From: an uncultured Bacteroidia bacterium
GTDB taxonomy: Bacteria; Bacteroidota; Bacteroidia; Bacteroidales; F082
Reading direction: 5' to 3'
DNA: 36,344 nt
NCBI GenBank assembly: GCA_902783365.1
Contig: CACZQL010000025.1
Coordinates: 1-36,344 of the forward strand
The notes under the pieces were generated by a model that was given only the letters and a program-made list of their open reading frames with translations, was not told the DNA's origin and did not search any database. Position numbers and translations under genes: made by a program. Below, one piece after another: positions 23,153 to 30,956 of this stretch. Position 1 is the first letter of the stretch, and every line of letters begins with the position of its first letter.

Positions 23153-23848
23153 TTAATACCCCTGGGGATTTGACAGTTTAAAACCCAACATAAACGGCTT
23201 ACTTCTATTCTCAAGACGTTCCATATAATTGTCAGCATAATCATCATCAAAAAGAACTCTGAGAGTGGGGAGAGCCATGGTCAGGCCGACATAGAAGCCT
23301 AACGAGTTTGATTTAATGTTGGATCTTTTGTCCATATCCAGCAGTCCGATTCGTGAACCCACATCAAGACTGAAGCAAATAAAATCAAATGTGACCCCTG
23401 CCAATAAATCAAGATCCACACGCTTCATATAGGAGGGATCAAAATTTTCTGAGACATTTACGGAAGGCATCAAGGTTAACCTAATAGAGAGGTTTGACCT
23501 ATGTTGGTCGAACACAAAGTCATAATCAAACATCAAAGGGATATCGATAAACCTTTGGCGTTCAAGCGGGTAATCATCCAAGTGATAAGGAGCGTCCTCT
23601 TTTAAAAGTTTTTGAGAGCGAAACTGCACACAGGGGGAAAAATAACGAGTGTGAAGGGCAGCGCCCACATAATAACCGCCATAATTATAGTTGTTTTTTA
23701 TCACCCGGCCATTGTCTGTGGTGATTTTGAGTTTGGTTTTGTCTGAAGTGTAACCACCGTCAATGGAATAATATACCTGAGCCGTCGCGTTTTCGCAAAA
23801 ACACAAAGACAAAAGCCAAGCAACAAGAACAAACACAATCTTTTTCAT
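23153..23848 (-). CDS. Family B predicted outer-membrane beta-barrel protein (third copy)
   Basis: 231 residues with a signal peptide ending NATAQ. It resembles the proteins at 23860 and 27072: a GGYTSD-like start, the YGGYYVG strand, a LEMP-like position here replaced (RFIDIPLMF), VDLDLLAGVTFDF and RIGLLDMDK. These positions and the alternating pattern indicate a small barrel of the outer membrane. It has an extra C-terminal tail of about 35 residues. It lies 11 bp after the preceding B gene and so is a tandem duplicate. No enzymatic function is indicated. Confidence 0.75.
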   Translation of the reverse strand: MKKIVFVLVAWLLSLCFCENATAQVYYSIDGGYTSDKTKLKITTDNGRVIKNNYNYGGYYVGAALHTRYFSPCVQFRSQKLLKEDAPYHLDDYPLERQRFIDIPLMFDYDFVFDQHRSNLSIRLTLMPSVNVSENFDPSYMKRVDLDLLAGVTFDFICFSLDVGSRIGLLDMDKRSNIKSNSLGFYVGLTMALPTLRVLFDDDYADNYMERLENRSKPFMLGFKLSNPQGY

Positions 23849-23859
23849 GGTTGTTTCAG

Positions 23860-24504
23860 TTAAAACGTGTAGGTGACGCCGAAGGTAAGCCCAAAGGTTT
23901 TGGTCTTGATTTCATTGATTTCAGAATACGGAGATCCATGTTTGTCAAGGTCGAGCAAACCTTTCCGAATGCCCACCTCGAAACCAATTTTCGAAAAATC
24001 CACAGAGACAAAACCCAATAGTTTTACGTCGAATTGGTTCATTCCGCCGAAGTCAGAGGAAACCGAGAAATTGTAGGAAGGCGCCACGCCGACCCTTGCC
24101 GCAATCAGGGTGTAATAAGTAATGTATTCGTTATAATACCTTGCAATGCGAAACCCGAGTTTGGGTGTCGTTATTGGCATTTCGAGGAGGACTTGCGAGG
24201 AGGGAGCGTATTGGCCAAGGGACATCGTGCCTTTATGATGCAAGGGCTCAAACAAAAGCTGAAGCCCCACATTGCAATAGGCATAATTATAATAACTGCC
24301 GACATAAAACCCCCGATAAGCGAAGACATTGTCAACCTCATCGCCGTTTGCCAGTTTCAGATGAGCCGTTGTGTTGTCGGTGACATAGCCCATGACGATG
24401 CTGATGGGGTACCTCTTTTGGGCGTAGGCGGAATTAGCTAAGCCCATGAACACCAATAAGAGCGTAAAAAGAAGTGATTTTTTCAAGTCATAGCGGTTTT
24501 TCAT
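23860..24504 (-). CDS. Family B predicted outer-membrane beta-barrel protein (second copy)
   Basis: 214 residues from ATG 24504, which gives a clean signal peptide (ending NSAYAQ); a GTG at 24537 overlapping the upstream gene is less likely. Shared family B features: MGYVTDN, YRGFYVGSYY, QYAPSSQVLLEMP, VKLLGFVSVDF, IRKGLLDLDK, and a final aromatic (TYTF), as outer-membrane barrels often have. It lies between a family A gene and a second B gene. Function unknown. Confidence 0.77.
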   Translation of the reverse strand: MKNRYDLKKSLLFTLLLVFMGLANSAYAQKRYPISIVMGYVTDNTTAHLKLANGDEVDNVFAYRGFYVGSYYNYAYCNVGLQLLFEPLHHKGTMSLGQYAPSSQVLLEMPITTPKLGFRIARYYNEYITYYTLIAARVGVAPSYNFSVSSDFGGMNQFDVKLLGFVSVDFSKIGFEVGIRKGLLDLDKHGSPYSEINEIKTKTFGLTFGVTYTF

Positions 24505-24533
24505 GATATAGATTTTATTTTGAAGTTTATGTA

Positions 24534-25337
24534 TCACAAAGACGATATTCTTAGGCTCCTTGATTGGAAGAAGCCGCCAACAACCAGCCTAAGGCAGATT
24601 TCCCCATATTTTGACTGAAATCCGGCATAAGGCATAGACCCTTCGTTGACATAGTTTTGGCTGAAATAGTTAAAAAGGGCATATTTGTAGAGCAATCCAA
24701 GTTCCGCATACGCATTTTTAGAACTAGAATAGACTTCAAGGGAATAGCCCTGGCGGTTCTCAGAATAACCGCCTTCGACCGCAGGAATAAACAAAAAGCT
24801 AAAACCGGCAGAAACCTCAAAGCCCTTGTTGAGTGTAGCGACATCCGCCTTGTTGCCGTCTATGTAGTAAGAGATCGGACAATGATACGCTCCTCCAAGC
24901 ATCAGGGATGGCCTGAAAAAACTGATGGGATTTGTAAAAACATAGTATAGTTCGAATTCGGGTTTGATTCCATTGGAGACATGAAGCAAACTTTCGGTTT
25001 CGCCGGGATAGGTCATTGTGAAAGCTGAACGTTCGTAGGCGCAACTGAACTTGGCGGCAACAGGTATCATAGGCATGGAAATAAAAAAACCGAGGGCTGG
25101 TTGAGGTGCATTCCCATACACGAGATCCTCGTCAGCGATCATCGCCTTCCACAAATTCAACCCGTTATGAAGCCTTTGGGCATCCAGTTTTGACCCGTCG
25201 GGGCCGTACATCCTAAACGGGGCACTTGCGAGGTGGTTGTCAAATTGCGCGAACATGGCAATACGGGGCATGGGGCGTTGAGCAGACACTCCCAACACAA
25301 TCAAAAACAATCCCAATACAATAATAAATCTCTTCAT
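24534..25337 (-). CDS. Family A predicted outer-membrane beta-barrel protein (second copy)
   Basis: 267 residues with a signal peptide ending GVSAQ. Family A marks: GPDGSKLDAQRLH at about 44-56, MTYPGE, NGIKPE, LGGAYHCPISYY, YKYALFNYFSQ, and a C-terminal FQSKYGEICLRLVVGG. The KLDAxRLH stretch is shared with the copy at 27680. It is in the C-A-B order, 20 bp after the C protein gene at 25358 and just ahead of a B gene. Probably an outer-membrane barrel; function unknown. Confidence 0.77.
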   Translation of the reverse strand: MKRFIIVLGLFLIVLGVSAQRPMPRIAMFAQFDNHLASAPFRMYGPDGSKLDAQRLHNGLNLWKAMIADEDLVYGNAPQPALGFFISMPMIPVAAKFSCAYERSAFTMTYPGETESLLHVSNGIKPEFELYYVFTNPISFFRPSLMLGGAYHCPISYYIDGNKADVATLNKGFEVSAGFSFLFIPAVEGGYSENRQGYSLEVYSSSKNAYAELGLLYKYALFNYFSQNYVNEGSMPYAGFQSKYGEICLRLVVGGFFQSRSLRISSL

Positions 25338-25357
25338 AAAAGTAAAAAAAGGTTAAC

Positions 25358-26245
25358 TCAATACTCAATCCCTTCTCTATTAAGTGCGAACTTGGCTCTA
25401 TCGTACCCATGATCGGCAGCGATTTTCATGCTTTCGACAAATTTTTCGAAACGTTTTCTATAACCCATACCTTTACACCCTTGATTTTTGTAGTACATGA
25501 CAGCAGAATGGTAATATGCCTCAGGGTCCTGGCACAATGCTATCTGTTTCTCAAACAAGTCCAAGGCTTCCTTGTATTCCTTGTTGGCATAATGTTGAAA
25601 AGCGCGTGTCATGTAATTGCCCGTATTTTCATCCGTGTTTGTCGAGGAACTTGCGGAACCGGAATTGTTCTCGCCGTGGATGCCACTGATCGTGAAACCA
25701 GGCAGAGTAAAATTGATGCTTTGGTTCGCTGTTCTCCCTTTGTCGTTGGCATCGTAACGCAATTGTTTTTTTACACTGACAACAACCACATAGGTGTCGG
25801 GGTCAGAAGCACTGTATTTGGGTTGCTTGGCAATTTTAGTCCACTCTCCACCATAAGGTGTGACAGATTGTATGGTTGTCTGGACATGGGTGTTCTGCAA
25901 CGCCCTGACATATCCAAAAGAGTTCCTGAAGTAACCATTGGACACGACTTCATTTACCATGGAGGATGAAGAAGGCAGGAAATCATTAAAAATTCTACAA
26001 CCCATCCTGTCATATCCTCCAAAGAAATGCATTCGCAGCTGTTCACTGCATTGGCCACTATTGGACTGATCGGAAGCGATGCAGTTCGAGTATTCATAAA
26101 ACTCGTTCACAGCATTCATGATTTTGTTGATTTCGACCGAACTCAATTTAATGGGCTTGGTGTCACCAAGGGTAAAAGCCATGCTGGCAATCACCCCAAA
26201 AGCGGCCAACAAGCAAACAAGAAGCACTTTTATCTTTTTATTCAT
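25358..26245 (-). CDS. Family C exported protein with repeat-type C-terminus (second copy)
   Basis: 295 residues from ATG 26245 (upstream in-frame codons belong to duplicated leader sequence). A signal peptide (MNKKIKVLLVCLLAAFG) comes first. The family C domain (about 28-190) has four conserved Cys (SNC, GQC, GCRIFNDF region) and ends LPGFTISGIH. After a Ser/Asn-rich linker, a TPR/Sel1-like helical region follows (AFQHYANKEYKEALDLFEKQIAL ... AADHGYDRAKFAL), which usually binds proteins. It is very close to the protein at 28521 except at the end. Located in a C-A-B module. Role unknown; a periplasmic or surface binding protein is the best guess. Confidence 0.8.
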   Translation of the reverse strand: MNKKIKVLLVCLLAAFGVIASMAFTLGDTKPIKLSSVEINKIMNAVNEFYEYSNCIASDQSNSGQCSEQLRMHFFGGYDRMGCRIFNDFLPSSSSMVNEVVSNGYFRNSFGYVRALQNTHVQTTIQSVTPYGGEWTKIAKQPKYSASDPDTYVVVVSVKKQLRYDANDKGRTANQSINFTLPGFTISGIHGENNSGSASSSTNTDENTGNYMTRAFQHYANKEYKEALDLFEKQIALCQDPEAYYHSAVMYYKNQGCKGMGYRKRFEKFVESMKIAADHGYDRAKFALNREGIEY

Positions 26246-26287
26246 AATAAACAGATTTAAGGCTGAACAAATCGGTCTATTTTCCAG
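26226..26287. repeat. 62-bp duplicated leader, copy 1
   Basis: Differs at only three positions from 29452-29513. It covers the 5' codons and upstream region of this family C gene and, on the far side, the last codons of the gene at 26277. Confidence 0.85.
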
Positions 26288-26864
26288 AATGAATCCCACT
26301 AATGGTATAATCAGGCAGCCTCAGATTTATCGTTTGTAATACATCTTTAGTTATAGTATCACTTTTATATTTACTAACAATACGCTTGTGTACATATATA
26401 CTAACCATATATTTATCGGGTTCTAATTCCGAATACTTAGGCATCAACGTTTTCACCCATTCTCCATCACGGGGAGCCATTGAAACCACCTCCATCTGAA
26501 CATCTGACTTGCGTAAAGCACGACAATAAGCGTTAAAACTAGAAAAATAGTTTGTGTCTTCTATACGAAAATAGTGACCATCATCTTCTTCAGCTTGGGT
26601 AAAAAAATCGTTATTAATTGGACAATGGGACCGATATCCAAAATAATTAACAGTTAGCCGCTCCATACAATGGCCAGCAGTAGGGCCTTCTTCAGCGATT
26701 ACATTTGAACAATCATAAAAGTCATGAACAATTGTTTCAATCCTTTCAATTTCATACTCCGTCAATTTTACGGTAGTTTGACTAAAAACCGACAAGGGAG
26801 CAATTCCCAAAGCAATAACTATCAGTAGTAATCTAATAATATTCATAATTTCTTTTTTACTCAT
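26277..26864 (-). CDS. Family C short exported protein, without the repeat region
   Basis: 195 residues; start at 26864, with Met7 at 26846 as an alternative. A signal peptide ends FSQ. It carries only the family C domain: YEIERIETIVHDFYDCSNV, GHCMERL, HCPINNDFF, YCRAL, GEWVKTL, and the closing LPDYTISGIH. The stop follows this motif two codons later, exactly where the long members begin their linker. Its sequence is divergent and clearly more AT-rich than any other gene here. It lies 31 bp before the long C gene, and follows a 207-bp gap with a big hairpin. Function unknown. Confidence 0.78.
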   Translation of the reverse strand: MSKKEIMNIIRLLLIVIALGIAPLSVFSQTTVKLTEYEIERIETIVHDFYDCSNVIAEEGPTAGHCMERLTVNYFGYRSHCPINNDFFTQAEEDDGHYFRIEDTNYFSSFNAYCRALRKSDVQMEVVSMAPRDGEWVKTLMPKYSELEPDKYMVSIYVHKRIVSKYKSDTITKDVLQTINLRLPDYTISGIHSGK

Positions 26865-26978
26865 TGGAGTGTCGTAACTATCGGAAGCGTTAAAAAAGCA
26901 AAGGAAGTGTTTTTATGTTTTTTAATGGTTGAATAATAATGTAACAAGGCCATGGCCAAGGTTGAACTTATATTTGTT

Positions 26979-27036
26979 ATTCCCTAAATCATCAAGCAAT
27001 GAGTCAAAAACCGTATTACTCAATGATTTAGGGAAT
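26979..27036. repeat. Perfect 14-bp inverted repeat, strong hairpin
   Basis: ATTCCCTAAATCAT (26979-26992) and ATGATTTAGGGAAT (27023-27036) are exact complements around 30 nt, which itself holds TGAGT/ACTCA that can extend the stem. It lies in the longest gene-free stretch (26865-27071), between two C-A-B modules, possibly as a terminator or processing site; there is no T-tract directly after it. A GGCCATGGCC palindrome lies at 26949-26958. Confidence 0.75.
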
Positions 27037-27071
27037 CTGTTAAAAACAATTCGCTTCTTACAGTATTTTAC

Positions 27072-27647
27072 TTACAAGGAAAAAGCGAGGCCGAAAAACC
27101 AGCCGTGCGTCGAGGTCTTGGTTGCCTCATTGTTATCAATGTCGAACAGACCACCCCGATAGCCAAAATAGGCGTTATAATGGGAATACCCCAAATACAA
27201 ACCACCTAACAAATTGACATCGTAGGGTTTATGGTCGCTGGCGATTCCTCTGTCAAGTTTATAGCATGGCATCACCCCTACAAAAGGATAGGTTTTCAAG
27301 AAAAACCCATTACTATTATAGAAGAAATAGTTGAGTTTTATCGTCAAAGGCATCTCAAGGGAGATTTGTGCGTCGGGGATAGTGGACTTGAAAGCCGATG
27401 CATTGCCATCTATCCTCTTGTTATAACGCGCCTGGGCGCCCACCGTAAAACTAACAACATGGCCAAAACTATACATCGCAGAGCCATAAAAACCAGCATA
27501 TTTGGCCATATTCACTTCTCCTAGATTGTCTTTCTCAACTAACCGCTCGGGAGCATATCCAACATGAAAACTGAACTGTGCGTATGCCTGTTCTCCAAAA
27601 AAAGCGGAAAGGAAAACAAAGGCTAAAAGTATAAATAATCTCTTCAT
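27072..27647 (-). CDS. Family B predicted outer-membrane beta-barrel protein (first copy)
   Basis: 191 residues with signal peptide ending QAYAQ. Family B marks are HVGYAPE, YAGFYGSAMY, VGAQARYN, PDAQISLEMPL, VNLLGGLYLGY and RGGLFDIDN, with a terminal FSL. It is the shortest B member. It closes the first C-A-B module, 32 bp after the A gene, and a long hairpin follows. Probably a small outer-membrane barrel; function unknown. Confidence 0.77.
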   Translation of the reverse strand: MKRLFILLAFVFLSAFFGEQAYAQFSFHVGYAPERLVEKDNLGEVNMAKYAGFYGSAMYSFGHVVSFTVGAQARYNKRIDGNASAFKSTIPDAQISLEMPLTIKLNYFFYNSNGFFLKTYPFVGVMPCYKLDRGIASDHKPYDVNLLGGLYLGYSHYNAYFGYRGGLFDIDNNEATKTSTHGWFFGLAFSL

Positions 27648-27679
27648 TTTATTTTAGTTAATAGGTGTTAATAATACAT

Positions 27680-28504
27680 TTACCAGCCTGCGGTAACTCT
27701 AAAGTAAATTTCGCCAAAACGTGAAGTATAACCTTCAAAAGGATGTATATCCATGGCACTGTAATAATAGTCTTGATTGAAGAAGTCATAGAAATTCAAT
27801 CGGTACAAGAGCGCCATCGACATGTAAAGGTTCTTTTTCTTGAGCTGGGATCTCGCATCATTCATCTCACGACTGTACTGACCATCGGAGTGGCTATTAT
27901 AATAGTTTGTCATCTGATCGAACATATTGTTCATAATACCACTTGGGAGCCATTGGATACCAACGCCCATAACACCTTCCAATCCGTTGTTAACGGCTTT
28001 TAGGTGATTGGGGTCCACATCGAAAGGACCGCTATAGGTAAAGTGATAGTTGTAAGCGGCACCCAAATAGGCGATCGGAACCGGAGCGTAAGGATGTTTA
28101 AGCTTGTCCGTCAATTCAATTTTCAAGTCTAATTCAGGAACCACAGAGTTGGTAACAAAAGGAGTTTTCGCAGGATTGCCGGGATAGGTCATATTGATGC
28201 CAAACCTGTGAAAGTTCACCATCAAATCGAAACCAAAACGCCTTCTTGGAAAGGTAAAGGCGGCATTAAGACCAAGGTGTCCACCTCCAATGACCGGGGG
28301 AGCATCCTTGAAATTCAAAAAGTGCAAACGCTTGGCATCCAGTTTTGTTCCATCGGCATCCCTAACGTTCACGGGGACCGTGGCCAAACGATAACTTTGG
28401 GTGCCTCCAAAGGAAACATAAACGTTTTTGATTCTTGGAGGCCTTTGTGAAAAGCCGCACACTGCCAGGCTTAACAACAGCACGATAAGTAATGTTTTTT
28501 TCAT
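27680..28504 (-). CDS. Family A predicted outer-membrane beta-barrel protein (first copy)
   Basis: 274 residues with signal peptide ending GFSQ. Family A marks are DADGTKLDAKRLH, NMTYPGN, YLGAAYNYHF, NNGLEGVMGVG, LLYRLNFYDFFNQ, HPFEGY and a final FGEIYFRVTAGW. A polar insert of about 30 residues (NSHSDGQYSREMND) is not seen in the other copies. It is 16 bp downstream of the C gene, so the two are surely on one transcript. Outer-membrane location is inferred from the strand pattern and C-terminal aromatic. Function unknown. Confidence 0.78.
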   Translation of the reverse strand: MKKTLLIVLLLSLAVCGFSQRPPRIKNVYVSFGGTQSYRLATVPVNVRDADGTKLDAKRLHFLNFKDAPPVIGGGHLGLNAAFTFPRRRFGFDLMVNFHRFGINMTYPGNPAKTPFVTNSVVPELDLKIELTDKLKHPYAPVPIAYLGAAYNYHFTYSGPFDVDPNHLKAVNNGLEGVMGVGIQWLPSGIMNNMFDQMTNYYNSHSDGQYSREMNDARSQLKKKNLYMSMALLYRLNFYDFFNQDYYYSAMDIHPFEGYTSRFGEIYFRVTAGW

Positions 28505-28520
28505 AAGCTAAAATATTAGG

Positions 28521-29471
28521 TTAATAAATTCCATACAGACCAAGAATGGAGACTGCTTTAAACAAATACCAGGTTTGATCTTCAAAATCCATGTTACCCG
28601 AAACGAGGGAAGAGCCAAACAACTCATCCCATTGCCTTTTCAAAACCAGCAAATACGAAACGGCCTTGTCGTCTCTTTGTCTGCGTTTCATATCTTTACA
28701 GCCTTGATTCTTCAGGTACATGATGGCAGCATAATAATAGGCCTCAGGATCTTCGCATAACGCTATCTGTTTCTCAAACAAAGACAAAGCCTCATTGTAT
28801 TCCTTGTTGGCATAATGCTCGAATGCGCGAGCCATGTAGTTGCCTGAGCTGGCATTGTTCGTAGTGTTGCTCGAGGAACCCGAGGATGGGGAACTGTTAT
28901 CATTATGAATACCGCTGATGGTGTAACCCGGCAGTGAAAAACTGATAGTTTGATTGACCGTTTTTCCTTTGTCGCCAGATTGATAATGTAATTGTTTTTT
29001 CACATTGACACTAACCATATAGACATCGGGGTCAGAAGCATCGTTCTTGGGTTGTTTCAATATTTTGGTCCACTCTCCCCCGTAAGGTTTTACGGATTCC
29101 AAGGTGGTTTGAACATGAGTGTTCTGCAACGCCCTGATATAACTAAAAGAATTCCTAAAATGACCATTTGTCACATATTGGCTTACCAGAGAAGAAGATG
29201 TCAAAAAATCATTATAAATAGGACAACCCATTCTGTCATACCCCCCAAAAAAATGCTCACGCAAATTTTCACTGCATTGACCACTGTTAGCCAAATCTGC
29301 TGCCACACAGTTGGAATTCTCATAAAACTCGTTCACCATATTCGTGATTTTTTCAATTTCAGATGAACTCAATTTGATAGGTTTTGCTGTACCAAAGGTA
29401 AACGCCATGGTTGTTAACGCAACCAATGCAGGCAACAAGAAAACAACTAATACTTTTATCTTTTTATTCAT
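28521..29471 (-). CDS. Family C exported protein with repeat-type C-terminus (first copy)
   Basis: 316 residues from ATG 29471. The signal peptide is MNKKIKVLVVFLLPALVAL. Domain C is nearly that of the 25358 protein, including the run RNSFSYIRALQNTHVQTT and LPGYTISGIH. A Ser/Asn linker and a helical repeat (AFEHYANKEYNEALSLFEKQIAL, then YYYAAIMYLKNQGC) follow. The last ~60 residues are unrelated between the two long C proteins, so the ends diverged or were exchanged. It begins the first C-A-B module, 58 bp after the gene at 29530. Confidence 0.8.
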   Translation of the reverse strand: MNKKIKVLVVFLLPALVALTTMAFTFGTAKPIKLSSSEIEKITNMVNEFYENSNCVAADLANSGQCSENLREHFFGGYDRMGCPIYNDFLTSSSLVSQYVTNGHFRNSFSYIRALQNTHVQTTLESVKPYGGEWTKILKQPKNDASDPDVYMVSVNVKKQLHYQSGDKGKTVNQTISFSLPGYTISGIHNDNSSPSSGSSSNTTNNASSGNYMARAFEHYANKEYNEALSLFEKQIALCEDPEAYYYAAIMYLKNQGCKDMKRRQRDDKAVSYLLVLKRQWDELFGSSLVSGNMDFEDQTWYLFKAVSILGLYGIY

Positions 29472-29513
29472 AATAAATAGATTTAAGGTTGAACGAATCG
29501 GTCTATTTTCCAG
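29452..29513. repeat. 62-bp duplicated leader, copy 2
   Basis: 59 of 62 positions match 26226-26287. Here the upstream part resembles the last codons of the short C gene, although no such gene is present. Confidence 0.85.
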
Positions 29514-29529
29514 GAGGCTCGCCTCATGG

Positions 29530-30333
29530 TTATAGTTTCTGAAGGTCGGTGATGAGCCAACCCGCATTGTAACCTGGGCGTTCAAGGAATTGCACCGTGA
29601 AATGATAGCCGGGAACCGTGAAGAAATGATATTGCACATTCAACACATGGTTGAAAGTCAGCTTATTGTCGTAAATCATGGTGAAAAACACCGTCAAGGG
29701 ATTCACACGATAGGCTTTGTCAGCGTAAGCCGTCACGCTTTTCTTGTTATGGGCATTCGAGATTTCCTTGAGGCCCAAAAACTTCATTTCGTGCTCCACA
29801 GGCGAAATGCCGCGCACGGAAAGGGTATCGGGAGTCAAGTGCAGGAAATCGGCCTCGGCATCGAATATGACCCATTTGAACTCGCCCGGTTTCACCAATT
29901 CAGGTTTGAGGAAAAGCGTTACATCGCATTCCTTTTTGTCGTAAGTGCAACGGCACAACACCTGAGCGCACCAGGTACTGTCGGCATAAGCCAAGGTGAC
30001 AGGTTTCCCGGATGCCACGACGGCATCCAGGAAACTCATGACAAAGGTTTGAATCTCCTCTTGATGATTCGCATCAAGGGTATCCAAGAGATAATTCCGA
30101 TCGAAGAGACTTAACAGATAACTCCGGTGTAAGCCCGGGTCATAATAACCCTCGAATTTATTGCCCTCAATATCCTTTTCCAAGTTGAAACGCTCAAAAA
30201 AGATGTCAAGCATTTCCACCCGATGTTGTAGTATCTCCTCGTTGAACACCTGATTGATGGACTGAGCCAACGATGTTCCAAGACCGGCAAAAAACAAGGC
30301 CAGGACCAATAGGTAGGTTGAAAAACGGTTCAT
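29530..30333 (-). CDS. Exported protein of unknown function
   Basis: 267 residues with signal peptide ending SLAQ. The first ~100 residues are helical and charged; the rest is probably beta-rich, with a three-Cys cluster (STWCAQVLCRCTYDKKEC). I recognise no domain. The final part (PGYHFTVQFLERPGYNAGWLITDLQ) resembles the end of NTF2-like folds, but this is weak. It starts 2 bp after the preceding gene, so it is translated with it, as the fourth gene of the caspase group. Confidence 0.75.
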   Translation of the reverse strand: MNRFSTYLLVLALFFAGLGTSLAQSINQVFNEEILQHRVEMLDIFFERFNLEKDIEGNKFEGYYDPGLHRSYLLSLFDRNYLLDTLDANHQEEIQTFVMSFLDAVVASGKPVTLAYADSTWCAQVLCRCTYDKKECDVTLFLKPELVKPGEFKWVIFDAEADFLHLTPDTLSVRGISPVEHEMKFLGLKEISNAHNKKSVTAYADKAYRVNPLTVFFTMIYDNKLTFNHVLNVQYHFFTVPGYHFTVQFLERPGYNAGWLITDLQKL

Positions 30334-30335
30334 GG

Positions 30336-30944
30336 TTAACCAGCTGTTGTTTCTTCTACCTTGATGTCTCCGAACTTGACGTTCCAGTGGGTGCCCCAGT
30401 CATCATCCTCGCGAACCACATAGATCTTCACCGCCTTTTTGGTTTTATCGCGATAAACAGTACGCTCGCCCTGTTTGCCTTCAAAGTATTGGAAGAAAAT
30501 CGCCGTGCCTTCATAATGGTCACCCACCTTGTAAATATTACTGATACGCACCGTTTCGGCCTTTTCAATCCTCACACTGGTGTAACGCAGCCGCTTCAGG
30601 TTCTGGAGATACTGTTTCATGGGCTTGGGGCGTACGGTCGTAATGCCATTACGCAAAGAAGAGACTTCCATAATGACGGGATCATGATACCTGCCATCAA
30701 TATAATAAGAATCACCATTTCCCATAAACAGGTGCAATGCGCTCTTAATGTAATAATCTTTCATGCTTTCGGAGTTGGATTTGTTACCAATCTCCGTAAG
30801 ATAACCTTGGAAGTCCGTAATCAACTGGATAGTTCTTTCTCTGAGTTCCTCAATCTCTGGTTCGGAAAGATTGTCTGATTCCTGGGCCTGAACCGCGAAG
30901 GTGCCGGCAAAAGCAATGAATAATAACAATAGATATTTTTTCAT
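30336..30944 (-). CDS. Exported protein of unknown function, possibly NTF2-like
   Basis: 202 residues with signal peptide ending AVQAQ. A long helix (PEIEELRERTIQLITDFQGYL) comes before an alternating helix/strand part (SALHLFMGNGDSYYID, VSSLRNGI, SVRIEKAETVRIS, TAIFFQYFEG) and WNVKFGDIKVEET. The helix-then-curved-sheet plan recalls NTF2-like domains and is loosely like the N-terminal family C domain (GEW, strands, end at GDI/GIH), which is inference. It lies 12 bp after the caspase-like gene and 2 bp before the next, so it probably works with the protease. Confidence 0.72.
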   Translation of the reverse strand: MKKYLLLLFIAFAGTFAVQAQESDNLSEPEIEELRERTIQLITDFQGYLTEIGNKSNSESMKDYYIKSALHLFMGNGDSYYIDGRYHDPVIMEVSSLRNGITTVRPKPMKQYLQNLKRLRYTSVRIEKAETVRISNIYKVGDHYEGTAIFFQYFEGKQGERTVYRDKTKKAVKIYVVREDDDWGTHWNVKFGDIKVEETTAG

Positions 30945-30956
30945 GGTCGATTATTT

